From Cyanobacteriota bacterium (GTDB taxonomy: Bacteria > Cyanobacteriota > Cyanobacteriia > PCC-6307 > Cyanobiaceae), in the NCBI GenBank assembly GCA_026389315.1, contig JAPLIC010000017.1, positions 1 through 64,000 of the forward strand: 64,000 nucleotides of DNA, read 5' to 3'. This document shows positions 23,584 to 35,813 of this stretch, piece after piece. The notes under the pieces were generated by a model. It worked only from the letters and a program-made list of their open reading frames with translations, was not told where the DNA came from and made no database searches. A program made the translations under genes and the position numbers. The first letter of the stretch is position 1. Each line of letters starts with the position of its first letter.

Positions 23584-24585
23584 TCAGCGCCCCTGGTCCA
23601 GGCCATCGGGGCCGGCAGGGCCACGAACGCGGGCCAAGCGGCCGCGGCCCAGGGAGAGCAGCAGCGACGGCCCATGCAACAGGCGGCGTCCGGAGTGCCA
23701 CCAGAGCCGATGCCACCAACGCACCGGCCACTGGCCTGAGCGGGGCGGCGGGACCAGCTTGATCGGCAGTTCCTCCAGAAAGATGTCGGGGATGGCGAGG
23801 AAACAACCCCAGAAGGTCATGCGGCGGGCATGGTCGATCTCATCAGCGCTTTCGGCCTCCAACTGGGGCCGGGAGCCAGCCACCAGCCGCCAGCCCCCCC
23901 CAGGCTCGTTGGCGTAGCTGCAATGCCGGGCCGCGGCACCCCAGGGAGCATGGGCGGCCACCAGGCGGTTGGCCAGCCGGGACGCCCGCATCGCGGCCAG
24001 GCCCTGGGAGGCCACCAGGGCCCCTGCTCCCGTTTGACCCCCCGCCCGCTCCGCATCGGTGTGGCTGATCAGCTCCAACCAATCGGCGGGGATCCAGGCG
24101 GGCTCCGCCCCCAGGAGCTGGATCAGGCGAATGCGCAGCTCCTTGTCGTCGAATCCGTAGCCCACCAGGAGCTCATGGAATCCCCCCACCGCCTCAAACA
24201 GGGATCGGGCCAGCAGCATCTGGCCCTTGCGTCCCTCCCCCCCACTGCCAAAGGCGCAGGGGCGACCCGCCACCGCCAGCTGGGGCGCCCCCGGGTCAAA
24301 GCGAAGCGAGGGCCAGGCGTCCGCATCCAGCTTCAAGATCAGCTCGCCCCTCGATTGGGCCACGGCGAAGTTGTAGGCCCGACAGAGATTCCACTCCCGC
24401 TCCCCCTCCACCCGCAGCAGCCGCAAACGGGGATCCGGGGGCAGCTGCTCGCGCCGCAGCGGCTGGCGGCTGCTCCAATCGACCACCAGGTGCTCGCTAT
24501 GCCATGGCAGGGCGGCAACCCGGGGCGCCGACTGCAGCAGGTGGTGGCTCCGGTTCATGCAGACCGTGACGATGCTGAGGCTCAT
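23584..24585 (-). CDS. Family 2-like glycosyltransferase, tandem paralogue A
   Basis: The 333-residue protein begins LSIVTVCMNRSHHLLQSAPRVAALPWHSEHLVVDWSS, a GT-A start. It has CRAYNFAVAQSRGELILKLDADAWP with the DxD metal site, and GYGFDDKELRIRLIQLLG, typical of GT2 and galactosyltransferase C-terminal domains. It is clearly a paralogue of the gene immediately upstream (same motifs in the same order, e.g. LVVDWSSR, LPPDPRLRLLRVEGE). It overlaps that gene by four bases (ATGA). Donor and acceptor unknown. Confidence 0.85.
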   Translation of the reverse strand: MSLSIVTVCMNRSHHLLQSAPRVAALPWHSEHLVVDWSSRQPLRREQLPPDPRLRLLRVEGEREWNLCRAYNFAVAQSRGELILKLDADAWPSLRFDPGAPQLAVAGRPCAFGSGGEGRKGQMLLARSLFEAVGGFHELLVGYGFDDKELRIRLIQLLGAEPAWIPADWLELISHTDAERAGGQTGAGALVASQGLAAMRASRLANRLVAAHAPWGAAARHCSYANEPGGGWRLVAGSRPQLEAESADEIDHARRMTFWGCFLAIPDIFLEELPIKLVPPPRSGQWPVRWWHRLWWHSGRRLLHGPSLLLSLGRGRLARVRGPAGPDGLDQGR

Positions 24586-25649
24586 GTCCCCCCCCGTGGG
24601 GCCTCGGCGCCCTTCGGCCCTTGGCCGCCCTGGCGTCCCCGCGCCAACTCCATGGCCCCCACCACGAGCCGCACCGGCAGCTGCAGGAATTGGCGGCCGG
24701 TGGACCACCAGAGCCGATGCCAAGGCCGCACGTCCCACACCCCCCGACGGGAAGGGGGAAAGAGGCGATAGGGCAACACCTCCAGGAACACCTCGGGAAT
24801 CGCCAGGAAATGGCCCCAGAAGGTCATGCGGCAGGCGTGCTCGATCTCAGCGGCCACGGCCCCAGGGGGCTGGGGCACCGAGGCGGGCTCCACCCGCCAG
24901 CGGCCAGGCTGCTCTTCTTGATAACGACTGGCCCGACTGCGGGGCCCCCAGGGGCAATGGGCCGCCACCAATCGGTTGGCCAGCCGGGTGGCCCGCATCG
25001 CCGCCTCGCCCTGGTTGCGGGCGATGCTGCCGGCCCCATCGCCAGGCCCCCGTTCGGCCCGCTCAGCGTCGGAGTGGGCAATCACCGCCAACCAAGCCGC
25101 CGGAATCGGCGCCGGTTCGATGCCGAGCTGCATCCCCAGCCGGGCCTGCAGATCCTTGTCATCAAAGCCGTAGCCCACCAGCAATTCGTTAAAGCCGCCC
25201 ACCGCCGCCAACAGGCGCCGCTCGATCAGAAACTGCCCCTTGCGCCCCTCGGGCCCGCTCCCAAAGGCACAGAGCAGCGGCGGCTGGTCCGGTTCAGCGG
25301 TGAGTGCCCGCAACTGGTCGGCCGCCGGATCAAAGCGCTCGGTGGGCCAGGCATCGGCATCCAACTTCAAGATCAGCTCGCCGGTGGCCCGGGCGAAGGC
25401 AAAGTTGTAGGCCCGGCAAAGGCTCCAACGGCCCTCGCCTTCCACCCGCAGCAGCCGCAGGCGGGGATCAGGGGGAAGGTCCTCGCGGCGCAGGGGTTCG
25501 CGACTGCTCCAATCGACGACCAGGTGCTCGTCATGCCAGGGGAGCTGGGCCACCAAGGGGGCCGAACGCCAAAGGTGGTCCCGGCGATTCATGCACACGG
25601 TCACGACGCTGAGGCAGATCTGGCCAGCACCCCCCTGCTTCAGTCCCAC
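24582..25649 (-). CDS. Family 2-like glycosyltransferase, tandem paralogue B
   Basis: The 355-residue protein starts MGLKQGGAGQICLSVVTVCMNRRDHLW and carries the same landmarks as its neighbour: LVVDWSSREPLRRE, LPPDPRLRLLRVEGEG, CRAYNFAFARATGELILKLDADAWP and GYGFDDKDLQARLGMQLG. The two genes clearly arose by duplication and have diverged, so they probably act on related sugars in successive steps. The start overlaps the previous gene's stop (25640-25649). Confidence 0.85.
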   Translation of the reverse strand: MGLKQGGAGQICLSVVTVCMNRRDHLWRSAPLVAQLPWHDEHLVVDWSSREPLRREDLPPDPRLRLLRVEGEGRWSLCRAYNFAFARATGELILKLDADAWPTERFDPAADQLRALTAEPDQPPLLCAFGSGPEGRKGQFLIERRLLAAVGGFNELLVGYGFDDKDLQARLGMQLGIEPAPIPAAWLAVIAHSDAERAERGPGDGAGSIARNQGEAAMRATRLANRLVAAHCPWGPRSRASRYQEEQPGRWRVEPASVPQPPGAVAAEIEHACRMTFWGHFLAIPEVFLEVLPYRLFPPSRRGVWDVRPWHRLWWSTGRQFLQLPVRLVVGAMELARGRQGGQGPKGAEAPRGGT

Positions 25650-26359
25650 AGGCTCAGGGTATCATCCCTGGCCCCGAACCACTCGGCCGCCAACGCCCCC
25701 CCCATCGTTCGCTGCTGCCGGAACCAGGGCCCCCCCAGGGTCCAATGCAGCAGGATTGGCCCGCCATCCTCGGCGCTGGCCTGCGGTGCGGGCTGCACGT
25801 CCACCAGGTGGTTCCAGCGGTTGGGGAGGGACCCCACTTCGTGGTCACCGGCGAGCCAGTGGAAACGATGCAGATCCAAGCCACTGGCGCTGTTGACATA
25901 CTCAGGAGTCAGAGCTGTACATCGGCTACAGTTGAACAACATCAATGAGCTCCAGTTCTTTTTGGGATAGGGGCTTTGCACCTCGCCCAGAAATTTGACA
26001 GTCTCGTTGGGCACATGTTCGTGTTTAACGCAAAGCAGGGCATATTGATCATCGCGTAAATCCCAAAGTTCACTGATATCACCGCGACAAAGCATGTCAC
26101 AATCCATGAATATCGCCCAGCCTTGATAGCCCATCAGCGCTGGCACCAAGAAGCGGGTGAAAGAAAAGCTGGTGCTTTGTTTCGGATCTCGCTCGCGCCA
26201 AAAGACGGTCTGCAACTGGCTGTTCACGATCGGCGTGATCGCCAGCGGCCGACTGCTCTGCTGATACAGGCTGTCGATCAGCACGTTGGTGGCGGCGCGC
26301 TCGCGGGAGTCGTAACCGATGAAAATCGGGATGGGGGGCAACGCTGTTCCTTGAGCCAA
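25640..26359 (-). CDS. Glycosyltransferase, GT8/GT-A-like
   Basis: The 239-residue protein begins IPIFIGYDSRERAATNVLIDSL and has FSFTRFLVPALMGYQGWAIFMDCDMLCRGDISELW. The MDCDML stretch is the DxD metal-binding site and FTRFLVP resembles GT8 enzymes. A C-terminal LLHWTLGGPWF segment with a conserved His fits the second metal-binding motif (HxxGxxKPW-like). It probably transfers a hexose to the envelope glycan. It heads the minus-strand glycosyltransferase run, 24 bases after the acyltransferase stop. Confidence 0.75.
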   Translation of the reverse strand: MAQGTALPPIPIFIGYDSRERAATNVLIDSLYQQSSRPLAITPIVNSQLQTVFWRERDPKQSTSFSFTRFLVPALMGYQGWAIFMDCDMLCRGDISELWDLRDDQYALLCVKHEHVPNETVKFLGEVQSPYPKKNWSSLMLFNCSRCTALTPEYVNSASGLDLHRFHWLAGDHEVGSLPNRWNHLVDVQPAPQASAEDGGPILLHWTLGGPWFRQQRTMGGALAAEWFGARDDTLSLWD

Positions 26360-26383
26360 CGTCTGCCGGGTCTTGGGGCCAGA

Positions 26384-28480
26384 TCAATCTAGATCCTTGG
26401 CTGCCGGCAAGGGCGGGAGGGAGACCAGGGAGTGGCGCTGCAGGAAACGGCGCAGATCACCTGCCAGCATCAGGACGCCCCGCTCGTTGAGATGGTCGCG
26501 ATCTCGGTAGAGAAGCGTGCCATCGCGGTCGTGGCTGCGGCAAAGGCCGTCTGGACACAGAGCAGCCGTGGGATCAAAGATCTGCACATTGCGATGCTTG
26601 GCGGCGACGGCGGCCAGCACCGCGTTGATGGCGGCGGTGTCGGCCCGATGGGATGCCAGGGACTGCACCAGCCGCTGGCCGCAGGCTTTCGGCAGCGAAG
26701 GCCTGAACCACTGCGTCACACACAGGTTCGGATCCAGTCGCAGGTCCATGAACCGCGGCATGTCCGCCACGATCACGAGCCGCACCCCCCTGGCGGCCAA
26801 GCGGGCGGCGAGCTGATCGAGGGCTTGGCGGTAGTAGGCCACCTTGGCGGCCGGGTCGACCACTTGGCGCCCCCGGCCATCGATCTGCATGGAGCGGGTG
26901 TCAGCGCCTGCCCCGAAATGGGAGCGAAAGTAGTTGTGAATCAGCACCAGATCCCCCGGCCTGGCGGTCGCCAGCGTGGCCGCCATCGCCTGCTGGGCGA
27001 AGGTCCAGCAGCCCGTGGATTCATGGCCCGAGGCGGAAGGCGGCAGGGGACAGCCACCGCGCGACAGGTGGCTGATCTGCAGGGGCAGCTCCTGGTGCAG
27101 GCGCTGCAGCAGCGGCATCAAGGCCAGGGCATGGCTGTCGCCAAGGACGAACAGCCGACGCTGGTCGCCCGGGCGCCTCGGGGTGGTGCACAGGCGCAGG
27201 GTGGTGGCGAAATCGCCTTGGGTCATCCCGGGACCCGAGTGGCAATTCTCACCGTTCACGGTGGTGCCGGCCAGGCCCACCTGACGGTCCCAGTGCCTTG
27301 CCACGCCAGGGTCAACACCGCTGAAAAACCGGCCCCGCAGCGGACGGCCCGACACGACCAACAGCAGGCCTGTTCCCAGGGCCAGCAGCAGGCCGATCAG
27401 CAGGGTCCGCGCCGGCGTGCCCCCCCAGCGGGCGGCGCGGAGCGGCTTCTCAATCGCATGGTGGGAAACAACGGACAACAGCAGAATCAGGGCCAACTGG
27501 AAGGGCACTGTTCGAGCCTCCAGGCCCACGGTCCAGGTACTGAGCGAGATCACGCTCCAATGCCAGAGATAAAGCGCGTAGGAAATCAGACCCAGGTAAC
27601 GGAGCGGGCCAGCGCCCAACAGCCTCTGAGTCCATTGGCCAGGGGTCAGCTGCATTAACAGCAAGGCCGTGACCAGGACCACCGCCACGGTGACCCAGGT
27701 CGCAAAGGAACGGGGCAACACCAGCAGGCCAAGCAGGGCGGCCACCAGGAATGCCGGTGCCGGCAAGGGGAACCCTCGGCCAGCCAGGGCCTCAGGCCGG
27801 GAACGCCAGGAAAGAAAGGCCAAGGCGCCGGCGGCCAGCTCCCAGAAGCGGACCGGGAAAAAATAAAAAGTCCATCCCGGATCGCGCCCATTCATCACAA
27901 TCCAGCCGACCAGGGAAGCCAGGCTCAACAGGACCAAAGCCAGGCCGAGTTTCCTGCCAGCGCCAGGTCTATGGCGAGAAAATCCACTGGCAAAAACCAG
28001 TATCGGAAACAATAAATAAAATTGCTCTTCCACACCCAGCGACCAGGTGTGCGTGAAGGGATTGAGGGCTGTGGAGGAGGCGAAGTAATCCGATTGCTGC
28101 GCCTGCAAGGTGATATTGCTTACCCCCCAAAGGGCAGCGATTCCGGTTGTCCAGGTGGCTTGGAATTCGTCTGAACCAGGCGAGATCACAAAGGCGCCGA
28201 CAAGCGTCGTAACCAAAATGCAGGTCATCAACAGGGGCATCAGCCGCTTGACCCGTCGGGCATAGAAACCCAACAGAAACGGACCCCAATCGGACTCCTG
28301 ATGGCGGGCCAGGGATGCGGTGATCACAAAACCCGAGATCACGAAGAACACATCCACCCCCAGAAAGCCGCTGGGCAGCAGGTGTTCGTTGAAGTGAAAT
28401 ATGATCACCGCTAGCACGGCGATCGCCCGCAGACCATCGATCTCAGGGCGGTAACTGGCAGCGGGCGAACGCCGATTCAT
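26384..28480 (-). CDS. OafA/YrhL-type acyltransferase (acyltransferase-3 plus SGNH domain)
   Basis: The 698-residue protein has an N-terminal acyltransferase-3 membrane domain (about 10-350): YRPEIDGLRAIAVLAVIIFHF, GFLGVDVFFVISGFVI and FYARRVKRLMP. A C-terminal SGNH hydrolase-like domain follows (about 420-690) with LFVLGDSHALALMPLL and, near the end, DRDHLNERG. The SGNH GDSH motif and the late D-x-x-H are present, so the domain looks intact. Such proteins O-acetylate lipopolysaccharide or exopolysaccharide. ATG 28480 is chosen because the domain starts a few residues later. Confidence 0.92.
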   Translation of the reverse strand: MNRRSPAASYRPEIDGLRAIAVLAVIIFHFNEHLLPSGFLGVDVFFVISGFVITASLARHQESDWGPFLLGFYARRVKRLMPLLMTCILVTTLVGAFVISPGSDEFQATWTTGIAALWGVSNITLQAQQSDYFASSTALNPFTHTWSLGVEEQFYLLFPILVFASGFSRHRPGAGRKLGLALVLLSLASLVGWIVMNGRDPGWTFYFFPVRFWELAAGALAFLSWRSRPEALAGRGFPLPAPAFLVAALLGLLVLPRSFATWVTVAVVLVTALLLMQLTPGQWTQRLLGAGPLRYLGLISYALYLWHWSVISLSTWTVGLEARTVPFQLALILLLSVVSHHAIEKPLRAARWGGTPARTLLIGLLLALGTGLLLVVSGRPLRGRFFSGVDPGVARHWDRQVGLAGTTVNGENCHSGPGMTQGDFATTLRLCTTPRRPGDQRRLFVLGDSHALALMPLLQRLHQELPLQISHLSRGGCPLPPSASGHESTGCWTFAQQAMAATLATARPGDLVLIHNYFRSHFGAGADTRSMQIDGRGRQVVDPAAKVAYYRQALDQLAARLAARGVRLVIVADMPRFMDLRLDPNLCVTQWFRPSLPKACGQRLVQSLASHRADTAAINAVLAAVAAKHRNVQIFDPTAALCPDGLCRSHDRDGTLLYRDRDHLNERGVLMLAGDLRRFLQRHSLVSLPPLPAAKDLD

Positions 28481-28626
28481 TGCAGCACCCCTGAAATTCG
28501 AAGCTAGGAGGCCGTCCCTCCGGCCCTGCGGTGCCGAAGGGACACAGGCGATAGTGACCGCCGGCCCACCGACAGGCGGGCATGGCCGGGACCCAGGCCG
28601 CCAAGGGGCCTCGATACGATCCACTG

Positions 28627-31031
<2,405 letters not shown>

Positions 31032-31035
<4 letters not shown>

Positions 31036-32156
31036 GCCCCCCGGGCGCCACTGCGGGCCAGGGGCCTACCCCCAGGGTGCTGGTTCCCACCGGCGGCCTG
31101 ATCCACCTGGTTCACCAATTGGCCGTGGTGCAGACGCTGCCGGAACTCCAGGCCCGATCCCCAGGCCCAGCCCCCCCGATCGCCGTTGTGATCACGGGCG
31201 TTCTCACCAAAGACCCCGTCGCCCTGGCCAGCGTTCAAGCCCCCATCGAGCGCTGGTTGGCCCGGCTGCGCCAGCACTCCCCCAGGGACTTCGCGGGCCT
31301 GCATCAGGTCGCCGCTGCCGAAGCCCTGCAGCCCGGGGAGTGGGATCTGGCCTGTCTCAACAACCAATGGCTGAAGGACCAGCGCCGACTGGTGCAGCGC
31401 CTGGCCATTGCCGAGGTGGTGGTGTGCGGTGATGGCCTGGGGCTGTACTACCGCTGCCCCCGGGAACTGCGGGCCCTGGCCCCCAGCCTGCTGGGCCTGC
31501 CAATTCGCGACGCGGGCTCCAGGGTGCGCTACGTGCTCAGCGGCCGCCAGCCCCGCTGGCACCGCCCCCCGATCGAGCCGGCACCGCCGCCGCTGGGCCA
31601 ACGGCGGGAGTTGTTTGGCACGCTGTTGGCCTCGGAGGCCCCAACGGCCGACCGCTGGGTCCGCCTCTGCCAGGAGGCGAGCGGCCCGGGACGGCCGATT
31701 TGGCTGTGCTCGGTGCCGAACCTGGCTCACCAATTCCCCCACCAGCGGATCCCCGCAACGGTGCTGAACCAGTGGCGCCAGCGTTTGGAGCAGCGCCATG
31801 GCTTCGCGGCGGATCGGGACCGACTGGTCCTGCTTGACCACCCCAAAGCCCCCCCCGCAGGCAGCTTCGGCCCCCTGGAGGCCCCGTGGCTGGCGGGCCC
31901 GGTGCGGACGCCGGCCCCCCTTGAAGTGCTGGTCGAAATGCTTCGGCAAGCCAATCCCGACCGCCAGCTGGTCGTCACAGGACTCACTTCGGCCCTTTAC
32001 GGCGTGCGGGCCCTGACCGATGCCGAGGTGGTCTGGCTGCCCTTGGGCCCCCTGTGGCGCAGCAACCCCCTCTATCGCCGCAAACCACTGGAATTTTTGC
32101 ACCGCTGGCTGCGGGTAAGCAGGATGCAAAGCCTCACAGCCCAGCTTGATATTTAA
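31032..32156 (+). CDS. Uncharacterised protein, possibly polysialyltransferase-like
   Basis: The 374-residue protein (TTG 31032, overlapping the helicase stop) has RVLVPTGGLIHLVHQLAVVQ, VVVCGDGLGLYYRCPREL near residue 135 and LVVTGLTSALYGV near the C-terminus. The GDGLGxYY stretch recalls the (E/D)DGLGxY motif of the polysialyltransferase/GT52 families. The late STSAL-like segment is in the place of the catalytic/CMP-binding region. Identity is low and I would not assign a substrate. The Pro-rich N-terminus before residue 15 may mean a later start. Confidence 0.4.
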
Positions 32157-32179
32157 GCGGCAATAGAAGTGGACCCGCC

Positions 32180-33409
32180 TCAGTAGCGCACCTGCCAGGG
32201 CCAGCGGTCCGGCACACAGAGGAATTCATCGTTCTGACCACAGGCATAGAGCGCTGAGCGCAGGATGCGCCCATCCAACCAATGCTGAAGGGTGACCCAA
32301 AGGGGAAAGATCAAGCACCAGTGGGCCCGGTAACGGTGCAGCCAAGCCAGATAAAGAATCAGCAGGAAGAAAGCGACACCATCGGCAAGTCGGCTGGTGA
32401 TCTGGGCCAACCACTGCTGCTCAATCGAGGTCTGAATCCCCACATACAACAAGCCAAAAGCCAGCAGCAGCTGGGTCAGGGGACAGCGCAACAACATCCT
32501 CGGATCCAGTCGTCGCTGCCCACACGCCACCACCAGGCCGAAGGCCATGGCCCGTTGCAAGCGCCCTATCACCGGGCGGAGCGGGTAGAGGTTGAAATAG
32601 TCGTCGTTGCTGTAATCGCGAAAACGCTGCAGGGCGGCCGGCGCCACCAGAGCCAACAACGCCAGCACCGCCCCAATGGCCAGGAGCCAAGGCAGCCAGC
32701 GGCGCCAGCCCCCCGGGCCAGCGGTGGGCTGGTCCCGGCGGCGAGCCGCCAGCTCCGGCAGTCGCACCAGCCAGGGGGAGAGGCTGATCGGCAGATTCCA
32801 GATAAACGTGTTGTGACTGAGGGCCGACAGCAGCACCCCCACCCCCAGCCCACTCCTGGGGGGCTTGGCTAGACGGGCACTCTGCAAAAACAGGGGCAGC
32901 AGCAGCAGGGAAGCCAGCGCCTGACGACTGTGGGCGTTTTGCAGAAACCCCCGCAGCAGGGGGCTGCAACAAATAAGCAGGGCCCACCAACCGGCCCAGG
33001 CCGGGGCCCGCCATCCCCGGGCCACAAGCACGGCGGCCAGGGCAAATCCCGTGGCGATCAAGCCATGCAACCCGGCCATGCGATAGGGCAGCACCAGGAT
33101 CAAGGGCCGCAGCACCACCCAAAGCAGCTCCGGCGGCGAGAGATCCGGATTCCATTGCAGCGCATGGGAAAAGCGAGTGGTATCGCTGTTGCCCCAACTC
33201 GCCAGGGTGAAGAAGATCAAAATCAGGGCTAAAAACATGCCAACAGCGGCCCACCAAAGCCGCGGTCGTCGCAACACCGCCGCCAGCTGAATCGCCAGCG
33301 CCAGCGCCACCTGGGCCCAGAACAGGGCGGCCAGCAGCTGGGGCGCCTGGGTGACCTGGTCGATCCGAAAGGGAGCAACGAGGGGAAAGGGGGGGGGAGA
33401 TGGCATCAC
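32180..33409 (-). CDS. Multi-pass membrane protein, polymerase-like, paralogue 1
   Basis: The 409-residue protein has about ten membrane segments. It shares landmarks with its upstream neighbour: FTLASWGNSDTTRFSH, WWALLICCSPLLRGFLQNAHSRQAL and the final FLCVPDRWPWQVRY. The short loop with SRQAL and conserved polar residues between membrane segments resembles EpsG/Wzy-like polysaccharide polymerases. It lies six bases after the paralogue stop, so they are co-transcribed. A role in polymerising or ligating the envelope glycan is inference from topology and context. Confidence 0.55.
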   Translation of the reverse strand: MMPSPPPFPLVAPFRIDQVTQAPQLLAALFWAQVALALAIQLAAVLRRPRLWWAAVGMFLALILIFFTLASWGNSDTTRFSHALQWNPDLSPPELLWVVLRPLILVLPYRMAGLHGLIATGFALAAVLVARGWRAPAWAGWWALLICCSPLLRGFLQNAHSRQALASLLLLPLFLQSARLAKPPRSGLGVGVLLSALSHNTFIWNLPISLSPWLVRLPELAARRRDQPTAGPGGWRRWLPWLLAIGAVLALLALVAPAALQRFRDYSNDDYFNLYPLRPVIGRLQRAMAFGLVVACGQRRLDPRMLLRCPLTQLLLAFGLLYVGIQTSIEQQWLAQITSRLADGVAFFLLILYLAWLHRYRAHWCLIFPLWVTLQHWLDGRILRSALYACGQNDEFLCVPDRWPWQVRY

Positions 33410-33415
33410 GGATCT

Positions 33416-34720
33416 TCAGTAGCGCACTTGCCAAGGCCAGCGATCCGGAACGCACAAAAAGGTGTCGTTGCTGCCGCAATGGAGGGCCTGGGAACCGGCC
33501 AATCGCTCCACCAGCCAATAATCCAGGGTGACGAGCAGGGCCGGCAGGGCCGCCCAAAGGCAGCGGTGGCGCTGCAGCCAGGCCAGCCAGACGATCAACA
33601 GGAAAAACCCAGCCGGATCGGCCAGACGGCTGGTGATCTGGGGCACCAGGCCCAGGGCCAGGGCCCCTTCCACCAGCCCATAAACCAGGCCATAAAGCAC
33701 CAGTTGGCGACCGCGCTCACAGGCCAGGAACCGGGCCAGACCAACACGCCGTTGCTTGCAGGTGAGAACCACCCCGATGGCCATGGCCAACTGCAGACGC
33801 CCCACGACGGCGGCGAGGGGATAGGAATTGGCATACCCCTGCTGGGACCAGTAGCTGTCCAACTTGGTCCGCACCATGGGAACCAGTTCCCAGGCCCAGT
33901 GCCATACCAATGCCCCAACCAGGATCAGCCCCCCCAGGGCCAGGGCCAAACCGCCCCAGGGAACGGCGCACCATTGGTTCTGCCACCAGGGGGGGACCCC
34001 CAGGGCCGGGACCCTGGACAGCCGGCGAACTGAACCCCCGGGCCAGTTCCCCATCCCAGGAAACCGGGGCAACAGGGCCAGCAGCAAGGTGAAGAGGGCG
34101 GTGGTATGGCAGCTGAGCGCCCAGAGGGGCAAGACAATCAGCGTCACCCGAGGCACCCGGGCCAATCGACCCGCCCAAAGCAGAAACGGCAGCAGCAGGA
34201 GCGTCGAGAGGGCCTGCCGTGAATGGGAGTTCTGCATGAAGCCACGCAGCAACGGACTGCAACAGATCAGCAGGACCCACCAGCCGGCCCAACTCCAGGC
34301 CCGCCAGTGGCGCGCCAACCCAAGGGCCGCCGCCCCATAGCCCGCCACCACCAGCCCGTGGACCGTGGCCATGCGGAACGGCAGGGCCATGATCAGGGGG
34401 GCCACCAACAGCCAGAAGGGTTCACCCTTGATGGCAGAACGATCAAAGGTCAGGAAGTGGCTCAGTTTGGTGATGTCGCTGGTCCCCCAGCTGGCCAGGG
34501 TGAAGAACAGAGCCACCAGCACCAGCAACAGCCCGGCGGTGGCCAACCCCCAGAGCCGCCGGCCGCCTTTGGCAACGGCCAACCAGGAGAGCAACGCCGC
34601 CGCCAGGACCTGTCCCAGGAACAGGACCGTCATGGCAGCGGGGGCCGCCATCACCTGATCAATCCGATAGGGAGCTCCCGTCGGGAAAGGGGCCATCAGG
34701 ACCGCCGACTCAGCGGGCAT
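33416..34720 (-). CDS. Multi-pass membrane protein, polymerase-like, paralogue 2
   Basis: The 434-residue protein has the same landmarks as the downstream paralogue: FTLASWGTSDITKLSHF, WWVLLICCSPLLRGFMQNSHSRQAL and the identical C-terminal tail FLCVPDRWPWQVRY. ATG 34720 has a GGAGG site seven bases before it; a second ATG at 34696 is also possible. It overlaps the stop of the upstream gene by 11 bases. The nearly invariant C-terminal tail suggests selection or recent gene conversion. Confidence 0.55.
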   Translation of the reverse strand: MPAESAVLMAPFPTGAPYRIDQVMAAPAAMTVLFLGQVLAAALLSWLAVAKGGRRLWGLATAGLLLVLVALFFTLASWGTSDITKLSHFLTFDRSAIKGEPFWLLVAPLIMALPFRMATVHGLVVAGYGAAALGLARHWRAWSWAGWWVLLICCSPLLRGFMQNSHSRQALSTLLLLPFLLWAGRLARVPRVTLIVLPLWALSCHTTALFTLLLALLPRFPGMGNWPGGSVRRLSRVPALGVPPWWQNQWCAVPWGGLALALGGLILVGALVWHWAWELVPMVRTKLDSYWSQQGYANSYPLAAVVGRLQLAMAIGVVLTCKQRRVGLARFLACERGRQLVLYGLVYGLVEGALALGLVPQITSRLADPAGFFLLIVWLAWLQRHRCLWAALPALLVTLDYWLVERLAGSQALHCGSNDTFLCVPDRWPWQVRY

Positions 34721-35813
34721 CCGCCAGCCTCCGCCCCCGCAGCACCCGGGCCAGGGCCACCGGGTCCTTGATGGCATCAAACCCCCAATAGGGATCCAGC
34801 AGCTCCCGCACAGCCGCCGCCCCATCGGCGCCGTCCAGGCGATCGCGCAAGGTGGCGGATAAGCGCTGGCGCTCCTGCCATTCTTCTTGCTCCTCGGTGA
34901 ATTTCTCGGGGGACAAGCAGGCGAGATCCTGCTCAACCGCCACCGGAATCCAGTGCAGACGACGCCCCAGGGCGACTCCATAGCCGAGATGGGTGCCGAA
35001 GGCATTGCTGGCCAAACCGTCACTGAGTTCGATCAAAGTGCGCAGCGAATCCAGGAACCAGGGGTTGGAGCGATGGCCATTACAGGCCACGATCCAGTCC
35101 GCGGGCAGGCCTTCGATCTCCGGGTCCTTCCAATGCCGCAACCAGATCACCCGGCGATAGCCCCCGCTGCGGGCAACACGGGCCACGGCCTCGATGCAGG
35201 CGCCCACATCCATGCGGCGATCAACCTTGTCCCAGCTGTGGGCAAGCACCACCAACAGGGTGGGACCGAGCTGGCTACGCAAGCGGGCCATGGCGGTGGC
35301 CTCCAACACGGGTCTGGCGTAGGCGATCCAGGGACCGATGGGAACCGCCGGCAGCCGATAGCGCTCGCGCAGCCACCGGGCCCGCAGGGGGCCCATGCAG
35401 AGGTAGCCCCGCATCCAAGCTTTGGGGCTCTCGAAGCTGGCGTTGCGGCTCACCTTGAGCCCGTGCTCCAACACCCAGGGCAGTTGGGGGCCGATCAGGG
35501 GCAATCCGGCATGGCGTTTGAGCTGAACATCATGACCGTAATGATGGGAAGAATTCTCCCTCTCACGCCGGGCCGGATTGAAGAAGGCCCGCTGTGTCTT
35601 TGCATTCGAGAAAGCACCGTCTTGCCAACAGTCGGGACTGACCCGGGGAGCCAGGGGCTGGCTCTGGAATGCCTGGTGCACCAGCCCGCGGTAGGCCGCC
35701 AGCGACTGCCACTGATCGCGCTCGAGACCCACCAGCCAATCAAGGGGTGGCCGCCTGTTGGCGGCCACCAGCAGCTGCCGCAGCCAGTGACCCTGTCGGC
35801 CGGTTTCAATCAT
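34710..35813 (-). CDS. Uncharacterised glycan-locus protein (possibly GT-B glycosyltransferase)
   Basis: The 367-residue protein has no motif I recognise with certainty. MIETGRQGHWLRQLL is the likely start (ATG 35813), which overlaps the kdsC stop by eight bases. The region TLLVVLAHSWDKVDRRMD and the later LSDGLASNAFGTHLGYGVALGRRLHWIPV resemble the donor-binding half of GT-B or capsule-type transferases. It is in an operon with kdsA, kdsC and two polymerase-like genes, supporting a role in Kdo-linked or envelope glycan synthesis. Confidence 0.4.
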   Translation of the reverse strand: MIETGRQGHWLRQLLVAANRRPPLDWLVGLERDQWQSLAAYRGLVHQAFQSQPLAPRVSPDCWQDGAFSNAKTQRAFFNPARRERENSSHHYGHDVQLKRHAGLPLIGPQLPWVLEHGLKVSRNASFESPKAWMRGYLCMGPLRARWLRERYRLPAVPIGPWIAYARPVLEATAMARLRSQLGPTLLVVLAHSWDKVDRRMDVGACIEAVARVARSGGYRRVIWLRHWKDPEIEGLPADWIVACNGHRSNPWFLDSLRTLIELSDGLASNAFGTHLGYGVALGRRLHWIPVAVEQDLACLSPEKFTEEQEEWQERQRLSATLRDRLDGADGAAAVRELLDPYWGFDAIKDPVALARVLRGRRLADAR

